Shown: one piece after another, positions 25,785 through 35,197 of the stretch
Layout: each line of letters begins with the position of its first letter
How positions within the stretch are numbered: the first letter of the stretch is position 1
Notes under the pieces: generated by a model
Told to the model about the DNA's origin: nothing
The model's database searches: none
The model's input: only the letters and a program-made list of their open reading frames with translations
Program-made: the position numbers and the translations under genes
Assembly: GCF_018130505.1 (NCBI RefSeq)
Contig: NZ_JAFCKH010000011.1
Coordinates: 186,001 to 250,000 of the forward strand
DNA length: 64,000 bases
Direction of reading: 5' to 3'
Source of the DNA: Bradyrhizobium tropiciagri
Lineage (GTDB): Bacteria; Pseudomonadota; Alphaproteobacteria; Rhizobiales; Xanthobacteraceae

Positions 25785-26936
25785 ATGATGAATGCGCGGC
25801 AAAGGGGAGCGGCGGCGTTGTGCCGAACGATGGCTCTCCCGATTTGCATCGTGACGTTGCTCGCATCCGATTCGGTTGGCGGCGAGCTGGGTGGTCTGCC
25901 GGTTATCGACAACCCCGCGCCCGCTGTCGTCGCCGACACGGTGCCTGCACCACCAGCAACCCCGATCGACAGCGCCGTCACCATTCAGGCCGAACCGGCG
26001 GATGCGCCCGGCCCGGCGCCGGCGGCGACCACCGTCACGGCGACCGCGGAAAAGGCCGAAGCGATCGTCGAGGCCGCACTTGGTCCTGCCCTCGGCAAGC
26101 CGGCACAAATGCCGGTCGACCCGATGCCGGTCCAGGAGCCGGCGGCGAGCCCGCCGGATGCTGCGCCGCCGGGCGCCGCGTCGGCGCTGGAGTCCGTCGA
26201 GATTCTCGACGAGTGCTGGGTCGTGGACGCCTGTGTAGACCGTTATCTGTGGGCGCTCTATCAGCGCGCGCCCAAGGAGGACACCATCCGCGTGCCGGAA
26301 CGGCGGCAGGTGACCATCAAGAAGAAGCGCAAGACCGTGACCGTGATGCGGACCTTCACCAAGCTCGTCGACGACGATTTCACGTGGAAGGACCCGAAGG
26401 CCGCCGCACGCGCCGGCATGTCGATGCCGGACTATGTGATCGGCGGCGTGGATCGCAGCTTCAAGCTGAAGCTGTTTCGCGCGCTTCTCGCGGCGGAGCG
26501 CGCCGGCCTGTCACCGGGCATCACCAGCGCGTTCCGCGATGACTACCGCCAGTCGATCGCAAGCGGCCTCGCGGCGGCGAGCAACCGGTCCTTCCATGGC
26601 GGTAGCCTGCGCGGCGGCTATCGGCATGGCCTCGCGGCCGACGTGGTGAGCGTCAGTGGCGCAACGCGCGACGCGCGATTTGCCGCCTCGTTGAAACTCT
26701 GGAAATGGCTCGATGCCCACGGCAAGGAGTTCGGAGTCGGACGCCCCTATCTCGGCAGGGATCCGGCGCATCTGGCTCCGATCGACGGCGGGGAATACAT
26801 CTCTCGCCGCGGGACCGGGACCAGGACGTATGCGGGACTCGATGTGAAGAAGCGCGCTCACCACCACGGCGCCAAGCGCGCGGGAAGCGCCAAGCCATCG
26901 AAGGTGACGACGATCCGGTCCGCGCGCCGGACCTGA
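25785..26936 (+). CDS. Exported M15-like (D,D-carboxypeptidase/endolysin-fold) protein with Ala/Pro-rich linker
   Basis: A 383-residue exported protein. Seen: hydrophobic export segment in the first 35 residues, a low-complexity Ala/Pro-rich linker to about residue 135, a conserved middle (DECWVVDACVDRYLWALYQRAPKEDT) and a C-terminal domain with GITSAFRDDYRQSIA and SFHGGSLRGGYRHGLAADVVSV. The last segment resembles the S-x-H-x-x-G-x-A-x-D-V zinc site of VanY/M15 peptidases. GGAGG lies five bases before the ATG chosen; a longer in-frame start is less likely. Probably acts on or near peptidoglycan; peptidase activity is not proved because the second His is uncertain. Confidence 0.75.
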   Translation: MMNARQRGAAALCRTMALPICIVTLLASDSVGGELGGLPVIDNPAPAVVADTVPAPPATPIDSAVTIQAEPADAPGPAPAATTVTATAEKAEAIVEAALGPALGKPAQMPVDPMPVQEPAASPPDAAPPGAASALESVEILDECWVVDACVDRYLWALYQRAPKEDTIRVPERRQVTIKKKRKTVTVMRTFTKLVDDDFTWKDPKAAARAGMSMPDYVIGGVDRSFKLKLFRALLAAERAGLSPGITSAFRDDYRQSIASGLAAASNRSFHGGSLRGGYRHGLAADVVSVSGATRDARFAASLKLWKWLDAHGKEFGVGRPYLGRDPAHLAPIDGGEYISRRGTGTRTYAGLDVKKRAHHHGAKRAGSAKPSKVTTIRSARRT

Positions 26937-26948
26937 TCGCGACGCGGC

Positions 26949-27926
26949 TCAATTCGGCGTGAAGATCACCTTGCCCTTGAATGCCGCGGCCTCGGCGATC
27001 GCGTCCGCGAAACCTTCTAGGCCGTAGCTCGCCACGACCGGCGCGCTGATCGCGCCCGATGCGACCATCGGGACCAGATGGTCGTACATGGCGGCCATCG
27101 CCGCGTCGCTCGCGGTCTTGTACCAATGGCCGAGCCAGAAACCGCGCACCGAGACCTCGTTGAAGATCACGCTCAGCGGTGAACCGGCGAACGGCTGTCC
27201 GCTCATGCCGCTGTAGATGACGACGACACCGTTCGGCGCAAGGCAATTCATCAGGTTCAGCGTCGACGTACCGCCGACGACGTCGAGCGCGAGGCGGATC
27301 GGCGCCTTGCCGGTTTCGCTGGCGACGCGCTTGGCGAGATCAGGCCCGTCGACCAGCACGATGTCGGCGCCCAGCGCCCTGACCTCCGCCACGACCTCCT
27401 CGCGCCTGACGACATTGACCGTCTTGATGCCGAGCGATTTGGCGATCGCGATCACCGCGCGCGCCGTTGCCGAATTGGCGCCGTTCTGGATCACCCAGCC
27501 GTCGCGCGGGATTTTCACGAAATCGGTCAGCAGCAGATAGGCGGTCGCCGGATTGACACCCACCATCGACAGCTGCTGGACATCTGCATTGTCAGGCAGC
27601 GGTCGCTGCCAGGCCGACTTGAACCTGACGCGCTCGGTCCAGGTCGGAAGCATCAGCGGGATCAGCGTCCGGTCGCCTTCCTTCAGGTGCTTCACCTCCG
27701 CGCCTCGGGCGACGACACGCCCGACGCCCTCGATCCCGAGGGTGGCCGGCAGCGGCGGCAGATAGCCGTAGCGCCCGGCGATGATCATGAAATCCGAGTT
27801 GCTGATCGGCGCCGCCTCGACCGCGACGACGACTTCGTCGGGCCCGGGACTACCGACATCCGCCACCTCGTTCAGCTTGACGACCTCGGCAGCACGCCCG
27901 AACGCAACGACCTGAACCGCCTTCAT
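26949..27926 (-). CDS. MDR-family NAD(P)H-dependent oxidoreductase (enoyl reductase/quinone reductase-like)
   Basis: A 325-residue medium-chain dehydrogenase/reductase without zinc ligands, close to 2-enoyl thioester reductases (MECR/ETR1) and quinone reductases. Seen: N-terminal GroES-like domain (ISNSDFMIIAGRYGYLPPLPATLGIEGVGRVV), then the Rossmann part IQNGANSATARAVIAIAKSLGIKTVNVVR and DVVGGTSTLNLMNCL, followed by IYSGMSGQP. It is divergent from a TetR regulator, with a GTACT-N4-AGTAC palindrome between them that may be the shared operator, suggesting induction by a toxic or xenobiotic carbonyl compound. Confidence 0.85.
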   Translation of the reverse strand: MKAVQVVAFGRAAEVVKLNEVADVGSPGPDEVVVAVEAAPISNSDFMIIAGRYGYLPPLPATLGIEGVGRVVARGAEVKHLKEGDRTLIPLMLPTWTERVRFKSAWQRPLPDNADVQQLSMVGVNPATAYLLLTDFVKIPRDGWVIQNGANSATARAVIAIAKSLGIKTVNVVRREEVVAEVRALGADIVLVDGPDLAKRVASETGKAPIRLALDVVGGTSTLNLMNCLAPNGVVVIYSGMSGQPFAGSPLSVIFNEVSVRGFWLGHWYKTASDAAMAAMYDHLVPMVASGAISAPVVASYGLEGFADAIAEAAAFKGKVIFTPN

Positions 27927-27949
27927 GGCACGTCTCCCTCGCTTGTTCT

Positions 27950-27963
27950 GTACTCGTTAGTAC
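27950..27963. promoter_or_regulatory. Candidate TetR operator GTACT-N4-AGTAC
   Basis: A perfect five-base inverted repeat with a four-base spacer (CGTT), 24 bases upstream of the MDR oxidoreductase start and 87 upstream of the TetR gene. Its place between a divergent regulator-target pair is the reason to call it an operator. Confidence 0.55.
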
Positions 27964-28049
27964 CGAATTACAAGAGCGTCAACAGTCAGGACGGCTTTCA
28001 CAGCAAGTTGAGGCTTCACATCCGACCCGGCAGTACATAAAAGGCTCGC

Positions 28050-28625
28050 ATGGCACGGCCGCGTAGCTTCGATCCGGACGACGTGCTGGAAATCGCCCGC
28101 CGGATTTTCTGGCAGAAGGGTTTCCAGGCGACCTCGCTCGACGAGATCACGGCGGCGAGCGGCATCGCAAAGCCGAGCCTCTATGCCGCCTTCGGCGACA
28201 AGAACGCGCTATTTCTCAAGGTGCTGGACCGCTACCACGACGGCATCCTGGGCTGGGCCGAGCGCGTGCTGGCGCAGCCCGGATCGGCCCACGATGCCAT
28301 CAGGCAGTGGCTCACGGGCTTCATCCCCTATTGCTCGGGCGAGAAGGGCAAGCAGGGCTGCCTGTCGATCAATTCGGCGACCGATGGCTCGCTCGATCAG
28401 GCTTTGGTGCGCAAGAGCATCGAACGCTACAACAAGCGGCTCGAGGAACTGCTGCGCGCGCGGCTGCGTGCCGATCGCGCCCAGTTCAGGAAGGGTTTCG
28501 ACCCCGACATCACCGCGCACACCGTCATGGTGGTGCATGCCGGACTGATGGCGCTCGCGCACCAGACACCGGATGCGAAGCGGGTGAAGGCGGTGATCGA
28601 CCAGGTGATGGATCTCGTGGCCTGA
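28050..28625 (+). CDS. TetR-family transcriptional regulator
   Basis: A 191-residue regulator. Seen: MARPRSFDPDDVLEIARRIFWQKGFQATSLDEITAASGIAKPSLYAAFGDKNALF is the typical TetR opening and helix-turn-helix (recognition helix KPSLYAAFG) of the AcuR/YcdC-like group, which often pairs with MDR or SDR enzymes. The C-terminal domain includes GCLSINSATDGS, common in that group. Divergent from the MDR oxidoreductase, its likely target. Confidence 0.92.
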   Translation: MARPRSFDPDDVLEIARRIFWQKGFQATSLDEITAASGIAKPSLYAAFGDKNALFLKVLDRYHDGILGWAERVLAQPGSAHDAIRQWLTGFIPYCSGEKGKQGCLSINSATDGSLDQALVRKSIERYNKRLEELLRARLRADRAQFRKGFDPDITAHTVMVVHAGLMALAHQTPDAKRVKAVIDQVMDLVA

Positions 28626-28771
28626 TCGTCGACCGGCACGGACCTTGCTTTGAACAGGGTTCGACGATCTCCCGCGAACGTGATTATATGACGAATATCA
28701 TTCAATTGAAACGCCGCGTTTCACGACCATCTGCCGACAGGATGGGCATTGCCGCCCGGAACGGATGCAAG

Positions 28772-29131
28772 ATGAACAAGTATCGTTGGCGTGCGACCCT
28801 TGCAGTGTTGACCCTCGCGATTGCGTTGCCGACCGTCGTCGGTCCGGCGCGCGCGCATGATCATCAGCACCCGGAGCTGAACGCCTGGTATCAGAGCCTG
28901 CACAGCGGCAAGGGCCCCTGCTGCGACGGCAGCGATGCGAAACATCTCGATGATGCCGATTGGGACACCAAGGACGGACACTACCGCGTCCGCCTCGAGG
29001 GCGAATGGGTCGACGTCCCCGATGACGCCGTGGTGAGCGGTCCAAATCACGCCGGCCGCACCATGGTCTGGCCGTATTATCTCGACGGCCATCCGAAGCC
29101 GCGCTGCTTCATGCCGGGCAGCATGAGCTGA
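28772..29131 (+). CDS. Small exported protein, Cys/His-containing, unknown function
   Basis: A 119-residue protein with a signal peptide (cleavage near ARAHDH) and a mature domain with HDHQHPELNAW at its start, GKGPCCDGSDAKHLDD, and WPYYLDGHPKPRCFMPG at its end. The Cys pair plus third Cys and several His might bind metal. I do not recognise a characterised family, though it looks like common Bradyrhizobium hypotheticals. The start follows a weak CGGATG site. An in-frame ATG 28 codons upstream would bury the signal peptide, so it was rejected. Confidence 0.7.
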   Translation: MNKYRWRATLAVLTLAIALPTVVGPARAHDHQHPELNAWYQSLHSGKGPCCDGSDAKHLDDADWDTKDGHYRVRLEGEWVDVPDDAVVSGPNHAGRTMVWPYYLDGHPKPRCFMPGSMS

Positions 29132-29167
29132 GCGGGACTAAGGCGGGGTGCGAGAACCACCACCGTC

Positions 29168-29289
29168 GTCGTCCCGGCGAAGGCCGGGACCCATAACCAC
29201 AGGGTCGAGTTGTTGAAATGAGCTGCGGCCCCAGCGTAGCGCAACAATCACGTTCGGTGGTTATGGGTCCCGGCCTTCGCCGGGACGAC
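29168..29289. repeat. Long palindromic repeat, family C, copy 2
   Basis: Same GTCGTCCCGGCGAAGG/CCTTCGCCGGGACGAC arms as the copy near 16.7 kb, with a different loop. It lies between two convergent genes. Confidence 0.9.
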
Positions 29290-29313
29290 GGGTGGAGAGA
29301 CGGTGCCCTCCGG

Positions 29314-31389
29314 TCAGAGCGCGAGCTGGATCCGATTTTCGCCTTCGGTCTCCGGCTGTGCCGGCGCGGCGCAGCAGATCAGCACCTCGTCGTCGGCCAC
29401 ATCTGCGGTGGGCTCTTTCAGATAGGTGACATCGCCCGCCAGCAATTTTGTCCGGCAGGTTCCGCAGGTCCCTGCCCGACAAGAGAATTCGGGGCTGAGG
29501 CCGCGGGCCTCGGCCAGTTCGAGCAGCGTCCCGGACTCCGGTGTCCAGCGCGCCTTCGTCAGCGAATTGGTGAAGGCGACGGCAACCGCAGCGGTCGCGG
29601 CCGGCCGGCGCGGTGGCGCAGCCGTCGCAGCATCGCTCCTTCTCACCAGCGACGACGGACCGAACGCTTCCGCGTGAATCCTGTCGTCCGCGATATTGTA
29701 GCTGCGCAGCCCGTCGTAGAGCGATTGCGTGAACTGCGGCGGTCCACACAGATAGAAGTCGTAGTCGTTGAACGGCAGGACGCGCGACAGCAGCGCCATG
29801 TCGATCCGCCCCGCGGCGTCGTAGTCGACGCCTTCCGCGGCGCCATCGACATTGCCGAGCACGCGAATGATGCGCACCGCGCCACCGGAGGCGCCCGCAA
29901 GCTGCCGCAACTCATCGCCGAACGCGCGCTCCTGCGTCGAATGCGCGGCCTGAACCAGGATGGTCGGCCGGACGCCGCGGGTCCGCAGGCCCTCATAGAC
30001 CACGTGCCGCAGCATCGCGAGCAGCGGCGTGATGCCGACGCCGCCGGCAAGCAGCACTGCGGGCCGCTTCTCCCGCGCATCGATCGTGAAAGCGCCATCA
30101 GGCGCGCGCGCTTCGATGACGTCGCCGACGCGCACCGCGTCATGGAGATGCCGCGACACCAGGCCGTCGCGCTTCACGCTGATGCGATACGCACCATCAG
30201 ATGGCGCGACCGACAGCGTATAGGTGCGGATGACCCGTTTGTCGTTCGGCGGGATCGACAGGCGGATAGGCAGATGCTGGCCCGCGCGGTGCGGCAGTAA
30301 TCCCGCTCCATCGGCCGGTTGCAGATGAAACGAGCGGATCGAGGCACTCTCATCGACGATCTGCGTGACCTTGAACGGACGCCACTGCGTCGCAAGCTCG
30401 GCGGCGAGGATGCGGTCGGCGGCCTGCGCCCAGTCGCCGGTCATCAGTGAATTCGGCGACCAGCCGTCGGCCCTGAACGCCCAGCGCAGCGGCAGCGCGC
30501 CGCGCCGCCGCACCACGCGGCGGGCACGAAAACTCCAGAGCCGCTCGGCGCCCTGAAACGCCGCGATCTCGGGCGAGTCCAGGATCACCTCGGCATCCCC
30601 CGTCATCTGCAGGATGTCGCCGGTTGCGAAATCGACGAACACGAGGCCAGCCTTGCCGTTGACGAGGATGTTGCCGAGCGTGGCGAAGAACAGATTGCCG
30701 GCGAAATCCGGGATCGTCAGCGTGCCGTCGTCGGCAAGGCGGACGAACCCCGCCTTGCCGCCGCGATGCGAGACGTCGACCTGGCGACGATCTTCGCGAT
30801 CGGCATAGGAGGCGACGAAGAAGGTGTCGGCAGCCCTGATCATCTCGCGCGCGGCCTGATCGAGTGCGGCGCTCGCTTCGATCTCGCCGGCAAACGGCTC
30901 ATCCGGCGCGCGCACGAAGCTGAAATCGCGCAGTTGGATGTATTGCGAACAATTGCCGAAGCTTTGATCGAGATCGAAGCCGAGTGCCTTGCCACTTGAT
31001 GCACGCAGCCATCCGTTCGCGCGGTTGCGGCGGCGGGTGTGCAGCTCGATTCCGAGCAGCCCTATGGCGTCGCCGTCACGCATGCCCGCGCTGACGGGAT
31101 CGCTCGGGTCGGGCCGCGCATCGATCTCAAGGCTGCGCGGCGTCGGCGAAGCGATGAAGCCGGGCCTGCCGGCCAGCAACGAGGCCCATGCATCGCCGTC
31201 GCGATCGACGCTGCCGACGATGATGAAGGGAATCTGGCCGTAGAAGTCGCGGTGCTGATCCGGCATGAAGTCGCGCACGACGCGCTGGCCGACGGTCTCC
31301 ATGCGCTCGGCAACCCCGACCTTCTGCTGGATCGCCTTCTCCCCGGCATGCCAGGTCGCCAATCTATTCCTGCTTCGCCTGTCGCTCAT
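29314..31389 (-). CDS. Three-part oxidoreductase: PNPOx-like domain, ferredoxin-NADP reductase-like domain and 2Fe-2S ferredoxin
   Basis: A 691-residue fusion. Seen: an N-terminal flavin-binding PNPOx-like domain (about 40-290; DFYGQIPFIIVGSVDRDG, GFVRLADDGTLTIPDFAGNLFF), an FNR-type module (about 350-580; FAD motif RTYTLSVAP, NAD motif LLAGGVGITPLLAMLRH, YLCGPPQF), and a plant-type ferredoxin at the end with C637, C642, C645 and C672/673. GGAGGG lies seven bases before the ATG. It is a self-sufficient redox chain from NAD(P)H through FAD to 2Fe-2S, feeding the N-terminal domain or an external oxygenase. The GST gene lies just upstream on the same strand. The substrate is unknown. Confidence 0.88.
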   Translation of the reverse strand: MSDRRSRNRLATWHAGEKAIQQKVGVAERMETVGQRVVRDFMPDQHRDFYGQIPFIIVGSVDRDGDAWASLLAGRPGFIASPTPRSLEIDARPDPSDPVSAGMRDGDAIGLLGIELHTRRRNRANGWLRASSGKALGFDLDQSFGNCSQYIQLRDFSFVRAPDEPFAGEIEASAALDQAAREMIRAADTFFVASYADREDRRQVDVSHRGGKAGFVRLADDGTLTIPDFAGNLFFATLGNILVNGKAGLVFVDFATGDILQMTGDAEVILDSPEIAAFQGAERLWSFRARRVVRRRGALPLRWAFRADGWSPNSLMTGDWAQAADRILAAELATQWRPFKVTQIVDESASIRSFHLQPADGAGLLPHRAGQHLPIRLSIPPNDKRVIRTYTLSVAPSDGAYRISVKRDGLVSRHLHDAVRVGDVIEARAPDGAFTIDAREKRPAVLLAGGVGITPLLAMLRHVVYEGLRTRGVRPTILVQAAHSTQERAFGDELRQLAGASGGAVRIIRVLGNVDGAAEGVDYDAAGRIDMALLSRVLPFNDYDFYLCGPPQFTQSLYDGLRSYNIADDRIHAEAFGPSSLVRRSDAATAAPPRRPAATAAVAVAFTNSLTKARWTPESGTLLELAEARGLSPEFSCRAGTCGTCRTKLLAGDVTYLKEPTADVADDEVLICCAAPAQPETEGENRIQLAL

Positions 31390-31450
31390 CTCACGGCCCT
31401 CCCCTTCGGGGTTGGACGGGCGCACCCGAACGGCGCGCCCGGTCGGCAGA

Positions 31451-32065
31451 TCATGCAGCCGCGAGACCCGCGGCAGTCTTCGCGAACGGCACGAAGCCGG
31501 GCAGCGCCTCGATCCGGCGCAGCAAGGCGTTGACGCGGGGATAGGCCGACAGATCGACATTGCCTTCGGGCGCGCTCGACAGATAGCTGTAGAGCGCGAC
31601 GTCGGCGATCGTCGGCTGCGTGCCGACCAGCCAGTCGCGATCGGCCAGATGCGCTTCGAGCCGCTTCAGCAGCACATGCGCGCGGGCGATCACGTCGTCC
31701 GGATTGTGCTTCGCGCCGAACACCGTGACGAGCCGCGCCGCAGCGGGACCATAGGCAAGCTCTCCGGCCGCGACCGACAGCCAGCGCTGCACGGCAGCGG
31801 CGCCCTTGGCATCGGTCGGCAGCCAGTCGGTCCGGCCGAGCTTGGTGGCCAGATAGACCAGGATCGCATTGGAATCAGAAACGATGACGCCGTCATCGTC
31901 CAGCACCGGGACCTGGCCGAACGAATTGAGCGCGAGGAATTCCGGCGTCTTGTGCGCGCCCGACTTGAGATCGACGTCGACCAGTTCGTGCGGAATGCCC
32001 AGCAGCGAAATGAACAGGCGAGCCCGATGCGCGTGGCCCGAAAGCGGAAAGTGGTACAGCTTCAT
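31451..32065 (-). CDS. Glutathione S-transferase
   Basis: A 204-residue soluble GST. Seen: [22 protein letters not shown] (N-terminal thioredoxin-like domain with the Ser/glutathione-contact loop), [24 protein letters not shown] (the cis-Pro and ES/DS motif), and a helical C-terminal domain with [13 protein letters not shown] (N-capping box). Full length. It is 61 bases upstream of the reductase-ferredoxin fusion on the same strand, a possible detoxification pair. Substrate unknown. Confidence 0.92.
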   Translation of the reverse strand: MKLYHFPLSGHAHRARLFISLLGIPHELVDVDLKSGAHKTPEFLALNSFGQVPVLDDDGVIVSDSNAILVYLATKLGRTDWLPTDAKGAAAVQRWLSVAAGELAYGPAAARLVTVFGAKHNPDDVIARAHVLLKRLEAHLADRDWLVGTQPTIADVALYSYLSSAPEGNVDLSAYPRVNALLRRIEALPGFVPFAKTAAGLAAA

Positions 32066-32281
32066 GATGCGGTTCCTGGTGTCGCGGATCGGGCCATTCC
32101 CGACCGCGCACTCAAAATGGCCCATTGCATCCAGCATTTGAATTATCGGCCCAAGCACTTCATTGTTGCAGATAATGCAACAAACAAAGTCAGGTGGACT
32201 TCTCGCGAACCCGCAACGCCTGGTCTGATTGGCGGCCGAATCTGGTCTACGCTGACACATCAGCTTCCCGCGGGAGGGTGA

Positions 32282-33352
32282 ATGCCGCCGCCTGGTCCAG
32301 GTCCACTGAGCCTCGTGCCGTTCGTCAGCGTCGCCGACATGATGGCGCTCGTGAACGGCATCGGTGCGGAGCGCTTCCTGGTCGAGCTGGCGGCCTACAT
32401 CGAGGCCGACTTCCGCCGCTGGCACATGTTCGAGAAGACGCCGCGGGTTGCCGCGCATTCGAAGGACGGCGTGATCGAGCTGATGCCGACCAATGACGGC
32501 GTTGAGTTCGGATTCAAGTTCGTCAACGGCCACCCGATGAACCGGCACGACGGCCGCCAGACCGTGACCGCCTTCGGCATGCTGGCGAATGTCCGCGACG
32601 GCTATCCGGTGCTGCTGTCGGAGATGACGATTCTGACCGCGCTGCGCACGGCGGCGACCTCGGCGCTGGCGGCAAAGCATCTCGCGCCGAAGGGCAGCCG
32701 GACGATGGCCGTGATCGGCAACGGCGCGCAGTGCGAATTCCAGGTGCTGGCGATCCGCGCGCTGTGCGGCATCGACACGGTCCGCCTCTACGACATCGAC
32801 GCGCGCGCAACGCAGAAGGTCGTGCACAACCTCGCCGGCAGCGGGATTTCCATCGTCGCCTGCGCGTCCAGCCAGGAAGCCGTCGAGCACGCCGACATCA
32901 TCACCACCTGTACCGCGGACAAGAAGAACGCCACCATCTTGACCGACAACATGATCGGCTCAGGTGTTCACATCAACGCCATCGGCGGTGACTGTCCCGG
33001 CAAGACGGAGCTGCATCGCGACATCCTGCTGCGGTCCGATATCTTCGTCGAATACGAGCCGCAGACGCGCATCGAAGGAGAGATCCAGCAACTCGACACG
33101 ACGCACACCGTCACCGAACTTTGGGAGGTGCTGTCGGGTCAGGCCGTCGGCCGGCGCGATGCCGCGCAGATCACCATCTTCGACAGCGTGGGGTTTGCGA
33201 TCGAGGATTTCTCCGCGTTGCGCTGCGTCCGCGATCAGCTCAACCGCATCGGGCAGCCGAGCAAGCTCGACCTGCTCGCCGATCCCGACGATCCGCGCGA
33301 TCTCTACGGCATGCTGCGGCGCGCCGCTCCGTCTCCGGGCGCTGCGGACTAG
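32282..33352 (+). CDS. Ornithine cyclodeaminase/mu-crystallin family NAD(P)-dependent enzyme
   Basis: A 356-residue enzyme of the ornithine cyclodeaminase family, which forms proline from ornithine or catalyses related imine reductions. Seen: [15 protein letters not shown] (substrate loop), [36 protein letters not shown] (Rossmann motif G-N-G-A), and [17 protein letters not shown] with [17 protein letters not shown]. Full length for the ornithine cyclodeaminase type rather than the shorter ketimine reductases. GGGAGGG lies before the ATG. It is divergent from the GST and has no arginine-pathway genes next to it. Confidence 0.9.
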   Translation: MPPPGPGPLSLVPFVSVADMMALVNGIGAERFLVELAAYIEADFRRWHMFEKTPRVAAHSKDGVIELMPTNDGVEFGFKFVNGHPMNRHDGRQTVTAFGMLANVRDGYPVLLSEMTILTALRTAATSALAAKHLAPKGSRTMAVIGNGAQCEFQVLAIRALCGIDTVRLYDIDARATQKVVHNLAGSGISIVACASSQEAVEHADIITTCTADKKNATILTDNMIGSGVHINAIGGDCPGKTELHRDILLRSDIFVEYEPQTRIEGEIQQLDTTHTVTELWEVLSGQAVGRRDAAQITIFDSVGFAIEDFSALRCVRDQLNRIGQPSKLDLLADPDDPRDLYGMLRRAAPSPGAAD

Positions 33353-33364
33353 ATCGCTTCGCGG

Positions 33365-33778
33365 CTACATTTCGACGATGACGTAATCGTCCTCGACAAG
33401 CACCGGAAAGGTCTCGGCCACATACGGCCCTTTCTGCAACTCGGCGCCGCTTTCGACCGCGACCGGATAGGAGCGGATCCTGAACCGGTTGGGATCGAAC
33501 CAGGACTGGCCGTTGCGCATGTCGAATTCCCAGCCGTGCCACGGACAGCGCAGCATCTCGCCGACCCGGTCGCGCTGGTAGATGCCCGGCTCCGGCGAGG
33601 TCAGCCGCGCGACGCAGGCCGCCTTCTCCAGCGGCGCCCCCTCATGCGGGCAGCGATTGAGCAGCGCGAAGAACTCGCCATTGACGTGGAACACGACGAT
33701 GTCGCGGCCCTCGAGGCCGAACACCTTGTTGCCGCCGGCCGGGATGTCACTGGTGCGCGCGACGATGTGACGGGTCAT
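33365..33778 (-). CDS. Rieske-type [2Fe-2S] protein
   Basis: A 137-residue soluble Rieske protein. Seen: C43-P-H45 and C78-P-W-H81 ligand pairs with the conserved GEFFALLNRCPHEGAPLE and LRCPWHGWEFDMRNGQSW. Size and motifs fit a small ferredoxin or the isolated Rieske domain of a ring-hydroxylating oxygenase. It lies downstream of two amidohydrolases on the same strand, interrupted by a palindromic repeat, so common transcription is likely but not certain. It would supply electrons to an oxygenase that is not in the window. Confidence 0.92.
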   Translation of the reverse strand: MTRHIVARTSDIPAGGNKVFGLEGRDIVVFHVNGEFFALLNRCPHEGAPLEKAACVARLTSPEPGIYQRDRVGEMLRCPWHGWEFDMRNGQSWFDPNRFRIRSYPVAVESGAELQKGPYVAETFPVLVEDDYVIVEM

Positions 33779-33822
33779 TGCGATCCTAGAGCGTAGTGAA
33801 ATCAGGTCGAACGGCGGCGGCG

Positions 33823-33975
33823 CTGCGCTCCCTCGCCCCGTCCTTTCGGGGAGAGGGTTGGGGTGAGGGGCCGCCTCTGCATAGGCGGTGACACCTGGAT
33901 TCGCGGAGACTCCCCCTCACCCGGAATGCATCTGACGATGCATTCCGGCCTCTCCCCGCAAGCGGGGCGAGGCGA
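33823..33975. repeat. Palindromic repeat cluster (related to the element at 1.0 kb)
   Basis: Contains CGGAATGCAT/ATGCATTCCG arms and the CTCTCCCCGC/GCGGGGCGAGG pair of the element near the left end, preceded by a CCTTTCGGGGAGAGGG hairpin with a complementary CTCCCCCTCACC partner. Several hairpins nested in about 150 bases. Confidence 0.7.
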
Positions 33976-34014
33976 AGAAGAGACAGCTCGACTCGAAGTA
34001 GCGCCATCTCGGTC

Positions 34015-35127
34015 CTAGAACTTGTAAACCGCGCGGGCGTTGCTGTTGAAGATCTTGCGCCGCTCGATCTCCGTCAGCGGCGTCTTGAAGGCGTAGCGTG
34101 CGTCGTCATAGTCCCAGTGCGGATAGTCCGACGAGAACAGCAGCCGGTCGATGCCGACCCATTCGATCAGCTGGCGCAGATGCTTTGCCTCATCCGGCTC
34201 GTCGATCGGCTGGGTCGTGAACCAGAAATGCTCCTTCACATATTCGCTCGGCCTGCGCTTGAGGTGCGGCACCTCGCTGCGGAAGCGCTCGAAGTGCTGG
34301 TCCATCCGCCACATCGCCGACGGGATCCAGCCGAAGCCGCCTTCGATGAACACGATCTTCAATTTCGGGAAGCGTTCCGGCACGCCTTCCAGCACGAGGC
34401 TGGTGAGCATCGAGGCCATCGTGTGCGCGTTCGACTGATGCTCCTCGCAGTAATAGGACGGCCAGCCGCCGCCGGTCGGCGCGTGGCCGCCATAGCCGCC
34501 GACATGGATGCCGAGCGGCAGATCGAGCTCCTGCGCGCGTTCATAGATCGGCCAGTAGCGGCGGCGGCCGAGCGGCTCGTTGGCGCGCGGCGAGACGTTG
34601 ATCTGGATGTACTCGCCGGTCTTCGCGCAGCGCTCGATCTCGGCGAGGCCGAGGTCTGAGCCGTCCTGCCCGACCAGGATCGAGGCCTTCAGCCGCGGAT
34701 CGCGATGCGCCCAGAACGCCAGTTGCCAGTCGTTGATGGCGCGCTGGATCGCGGCGCCGAATTCCAGGTTCTGCTGCGAGAAGGTGAAGAGGTCGAGCAC
34801 CTGCAGGATGCCGAACTCGACGTCGAACGGATCGAGATGCTGCTTGCGCATGAAATCGAGATCGGAGCCGGGCACGCCGCCGGTCGGCGGCCACGCATCG
34901 CGCCGCGCGATCAGCGGCGAGGATCGCGGATACGGCGTGGTGCCGATATAGGGCGTGCGCAGATGGCTGCCGTATTCCCTCAGATGCTGCTGCCAGCGCT
35001 TCGGCAGGAACTCGTTGAGATCATCATGCGAACGGATGCTCGGATGGATGTCGCAGTCGATGATCCTCAGCCGCGTCGCGGCGGTCTTCTCTTGTTCGAG
35101 CATCGGGCGGTCGATGACGTCACTCAT
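34015..35127 (-). CDS. Amidohydrolase-2 family (ACMSD-like) metal-dependent hydrolase/decarboxylase
   Basis: A 370-residue TIM-barrel enzyme of the amidohydrolase-2 family, which includes ACMSD and related non-oxidative decarboxylases. Seen: RIIDCDIHPSIRSHDDL (D-x-H metal motif), GIHVGGYGGHAPTGGG (the His in the barrel), IVFIEGGFGWIPSAMWRMD and the closing SSDYPHWDYDD (conserved Asp). Its downstream gene is a Rieske protein and its upstream gene a second, related amidohydrolase, so the set may degrade an aromatic or heteroaromatic acid. Substrate unknown. Confidence 0.88.
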   Translation of the reverse strand: MSDVIDRPMLEQEKTAATRLRIIDCDIHPSIRSHDDLNEFLPKRWQQHLREYGSHLRTPYIGTTPYPRSSPLIARRDAWPPTGGVPGSDLDFMRKQHLDPFDVEFGILQVLDLFTFSQQNLEFGAAIQRAINDWQLAFWAHRDPRLKASILVGQDGSDLGLAEIERCAKTGEYIQINVSPRANEPLGRRRYWPIYERAQELDLPLGIHVGGYGGHAPTGGGWPSYYCEEHQSNAHTMASMLTSLVLEGVPERFPKLKIVFIEGGFGWIPSAMWRMDQHFERFRSEVPHLKRRPSEYVKEHFWFTTQPIDEPDEAKHLRQLIEWVGIDRLLFSSDYPHWDYDDARYAFKTPLTEIERRKIFNSNARAVYKF

Positions 35128-35147
35128 GCGATCCTCCTTTTTGTCTG

Positions 35148-35196
35148 GCGCATGATCTGATCGGAAAACCGGGGTCCACTCTTCCGGATCATGCGC
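35148..35196. repeat. GCGCATGATC inverted repeat
   Basis: Perfect ten-base arms GCGCATGATC/GATCATGCGC around TCGGAAAACC, in the short gap between the two amidohydrolase genes. Same family as the element near 11.1 kb. Confidence 0.75.
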
Positions 35197-35197
35197 G

